A stretch of DNA of 7,177 bases. Origin: Phycisphaerae bacterium. Its GTDB lineage: Bacteria > Planctomycetota > Phycisphaerae > UBA1845 > Fen-1342. Both the position numbers and the translations under genes were made by a program. Below, one piece after another: positions 6,271 through 7,177 of this stretch. Under the pieces are notes generated by a model. The model was not told the origin of the DNA. It ran no database searches and saw nothing but the letters and a program-made list of their open reading frames with translations. Every line of letters starts with the position of its first letter. The first letter of the stretch is position 1. The stretch spans positions 1-7,177 of the forward strand of contig JALHOX010000242.1 in assembly GCA_022842805.1 (NCBI GenBank). The letters are read 5' to 3'.

Positions 6271-6748
6271 CGTTCGCGGCGCGATTGAGCAGTACTTCGA
6301 GCGAAATAGGCCCCGATTCATTCGCCCGCTTGGGCAACATGCGTCGTCGCACTTCAAAGGCGGCGATCTGTGAGATGGTGGTTTCCCGAAGAAATTCGAT
6401 CTGCTTCATGCGATGCGCCGACCAGAAACGATGGGCCGGGCAGGCCCGCTCGTCGGAACATTCGGCGGTGCCCAGCATGCAGCGTGTCTGCACAATCGGG
6501 TCGTCCATTGCGAGACAAACGTCAAAGAGCGTGAGGTTTTGCGCGTCTTTGGCGAGCGTGACGCCGCCGCCCACGCCGCGCTGCGTGGCGACGATCCCCT
6601 TTCGTCCGAGGGTGTGGATCAGCTTGGCCAAATAGGGCGCGGGAATGCCGCAGGCCTCAGCGATCTCTTTGACCAGAATCGGTTGACCACCCATCGCCGC
6701 GATGCAGGCCAAGGCGCTGGTGGCGTAGCCGCTTGATTGGGTCAGCAT
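6245..6748 (-). CDS. Rrf2-family transcriptional regulator with IscR-like iron-sulfur ligands
   Basis: This 167-residue protein has the Rrf2 winged helix: YATSALACIAAM (8-19), the recognition region VKEIAEACGIPAPYLAKLIH (26-45), the wing VATQRGVGGGVTLA (53-66) and NLTLFDV (71-77). A cluster loop follows with Cys90, Cys97 and Cys103 and then His106, giving C-X6-C-X5-C-X2-H. In E. coli IscR the [2Fe-2S] ligands are Cys92, Cys98, Cys104 and His107, so the closing C-X2-H is the same and the first spacing is one residue longer. NsrR-type proteins, as I recall them, lack that His. It is therefore probably a sensor of iron-sulfur status or redox stress. The ATG at 6748 has GAGGAG 5 nt upstream; an upstream start would add 15 residues of poor Rrf2 match. 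No isc or suf genes are visible. It converges on the phosphohydrolase gene. Confidence 0.92.
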   Translation of the reverse strand: MLTQSSGYATSALACIAAMGGQPILVKEIAEACGIPAPYLAKLIHTLGRKGIVATQRGVGGGVTLAKDAQNLTLFDVCLAMDDPIVQTRCMLGTAECSDERACPAHRFWSAHRMKQIEFLRETTISQIAAFEVRRRMLPKRANESGPISLEVLLNRAANGRAEATGA

Positions 6749-6777
6749 AGATACTCCTCGCAAAATCACACGAATAC

Positions 6778-6806
6778 ATGATCGGCATATCAATTAGTCC
6801 TGTCAA
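6778..6806 (-). promoter_or_regulatory. Promoter of the Rrf2 regulator gene
   Basis: On the minus strand a perfect TTGACA (6806-6801) is followed after 17 bp by GATCAT (6783-6778), which matches 4 of 6 of TATAAT. The start would be near 6771, giving a leader of about 23 nt that contains the GAGGAG site. The spacer and -10 also hold TGAT-N6-ATCA (6792-6779 side), a weak dyad. Confidence 0.62.
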
Positions 6807-6825
6807 GCGGAAATCCGGATTCCGC
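6807..6825. promoter_or_regulatory. Interrupted palindrome abutting the Rrf2 promoter -35
   Basis: GCGGA-a-ATCC / GGAT-TCCGC gives 9-bp arms with one unpaired A and directly touches the TTGACA. A 19-bp dyad at that place is a plausible binding site for a dimeric regulator, possibly the Rrf2 protein itself. Identity of the binder is inference. Confidence 0.35.
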
Positions 6826-7071
6826 GCCGGTTTCTGACTGACGATCAAGTGCCGGCCTGGAGGCTGGGCTCGGCAATCGGATCCTGATCCCGGCGGCGAA
6901 ACGGATGAAATCTCGGCCGGAAGCCGGCCCTCACCGTCGATCCGATTCAATCTGGCAAGAAATCATTAAACTTTTTTGAGACATGAACTTACGGAATTAG
7001 CCCGGGCGGCCGCTCGTCGCCGCGGTCGGCAATTGCCTCCGGAAAAAAACTCTATCCCCCCTCCCTCGCGC
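6826..7071. other. Non-coding stretch with nested inverted repeats
   Basis: I see no credible gene here: the open frames are short, lack a ribosome-binding site and resemble no family. Visible structure is a GGCCGG-AAG-CCGGCC hairpin (6915-6929). It is enclosed by a 9-bp inverted repeat, AATCGGATC (6875-6883) and GATCCGATT (6939-6947). There is also a CTTTTTTG run (6971-6978), a perfect palindrome GGCAATTGCC (7028-7037) and an A7 run (7043-7049). The nested repeats could be a long upstream region or a small structured RNA; no promoter or terminator clearly frames one. Confidence 0.45.
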
Positions 7072-7100
7072 TTGACATCGACCGACCGCATCTCCATGAT
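7072..7100 (+). promoter_or_regulatory. Plus-strand promoter reading out of the window
   Basis: A perfect TTGACA (7072-7077) is followed after 17 bp by CATGAT (7095-7100), which matches 4 of 6 of TATAAT. A GATAAT at 7117-7122 is a better -10 but lacks a -35 at proper spacing. No gene starts convincingly before 7177, so the target lies beyond the right edge and is divergent from the Rrf2 gene. Confidence 0.5.
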
Positions 7101-7123
7101 CGACAACCGACAAAACGATAATT

Positions 7124-7140
7124 AGGTCAAGTAATGACCT
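7124..7140. promoter_or_regulatory. Dyad AGGTCA-N5-TGACCT, candidate operator
   Basis: Perfect 6-bp arms (7124-7129 and 7135-7140) flank AGTAA. A second, overlapping dyad TGAC-CTT-GTCA ends at 7145. It lies just downstream of the plus-strand promoter, a usual place for a repressor site. Which protein binds is not shown; the nearby Rrf2 regulator is the obvious candidate. Confidence 0.42.
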
Positions 7141-7177
7141 TGTCAGAGCGATAGGCAGAGAGTGAGTCATCACTACG

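Noticed and set aside
6971..6980. CTTTTTTG run considered as the tail of a plus-strand terminator
   Set aside because: The nearest strong hairpin (6915-6929) ends more than 40 nt earlier, too far for intrinsic termination.
7028..7049. GGCAATTGCC palindrome followed by an A7 run, considered as a terminator
   Set aside because: On the plus strand the run is A, not T, and on the minus strand the T run precedes the stem. The order is wrong for an intrinsic terminator on either strand.
7162..7177. GTG at 7162 as the start of the outward gene
   Set aside because: Only five codons are visible and no convincing Shine-Dalgarno precedes it, so it cannot be supported.

Overview
The window is a GC-rich bacterial chromosome segment, most likely from a planctomycete or a close relative. 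The best evidence is the gene at 984-2063. It encodes a type IV pilin-like protein with the FTLIELLVVVAIIALLISIL signal and a C-terminal FFDGH element, an architecture greatly expanded in Planctomycetota. The lipoprotein at the left edge and the cytoplasmic AP-superfamily phosphohydrolase also fit that group. Strong G/C bias at third codon positions produces long spurious open frames opposite almost every real gene, and these have been left out.

Layout, left to right. (1) Positions 1-819, minus strand: the N-terminal 273 residues of a TPR-type lipoprotein whose 3' end lies beyond the left edge. (2) Positions 984-2063, minus strand: the prepilin-like protein, with its own promoter (2148-2176), a structured leader and a strong intrinsic terminator (911-944), so it is probably a single-gene transcript. 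(3) Positions 2251-4302, minus strand: a compact three-gene unit, transcribed in the order small TPR protein, deoxyribose-phosphate aldolase (deoC), tandem-GNAT acetyltransferase. The deoC and GNAT genes overlap by ATGA. (4) Positions 4535-6226, plus strand: an AP-superfamily phosphohydrolase/phosphodiesterase with a complete set of predicted metal ligands, divergent from the TPR-deoC-GNAT unit. A promoter containing a perfect 7-bp-arm palindrome lies between them. (5) Positions 6245-6748, minus strand: an Rrf2-family regulator with an IscR-like Cys3His cluster site, convergent with the phosphohydrolase and separated from it by 18 bp. (6) Positions 6749-7177: about 430 bp without a gene. It holds the Rrf2 promoter, several inverted repeats, and near the right edge a plus-strand promoter plus a dyad, probably serving a divergent gene that begins outside the window.

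Functional links: the TPR, deoC and GNAT genes are probably co-transcribed, but deoC (deoxynucleoside catabolism) has no obvious biochemical tie to the other two. The Rrf2 protein is probably an iron-sulfur or redox sensor that controls its own promoter and perhaps the divergent gene off the right edge. I see no rRNA, tRNA, CRISPR array, insertion sequence or phage gene. Nothing here is clearly a new multi-gene system. The most open questions are the regulatory DNA around the Rrf2 gene, the palindrome in the divergent promoter, and the His-rich lipoprotein family.
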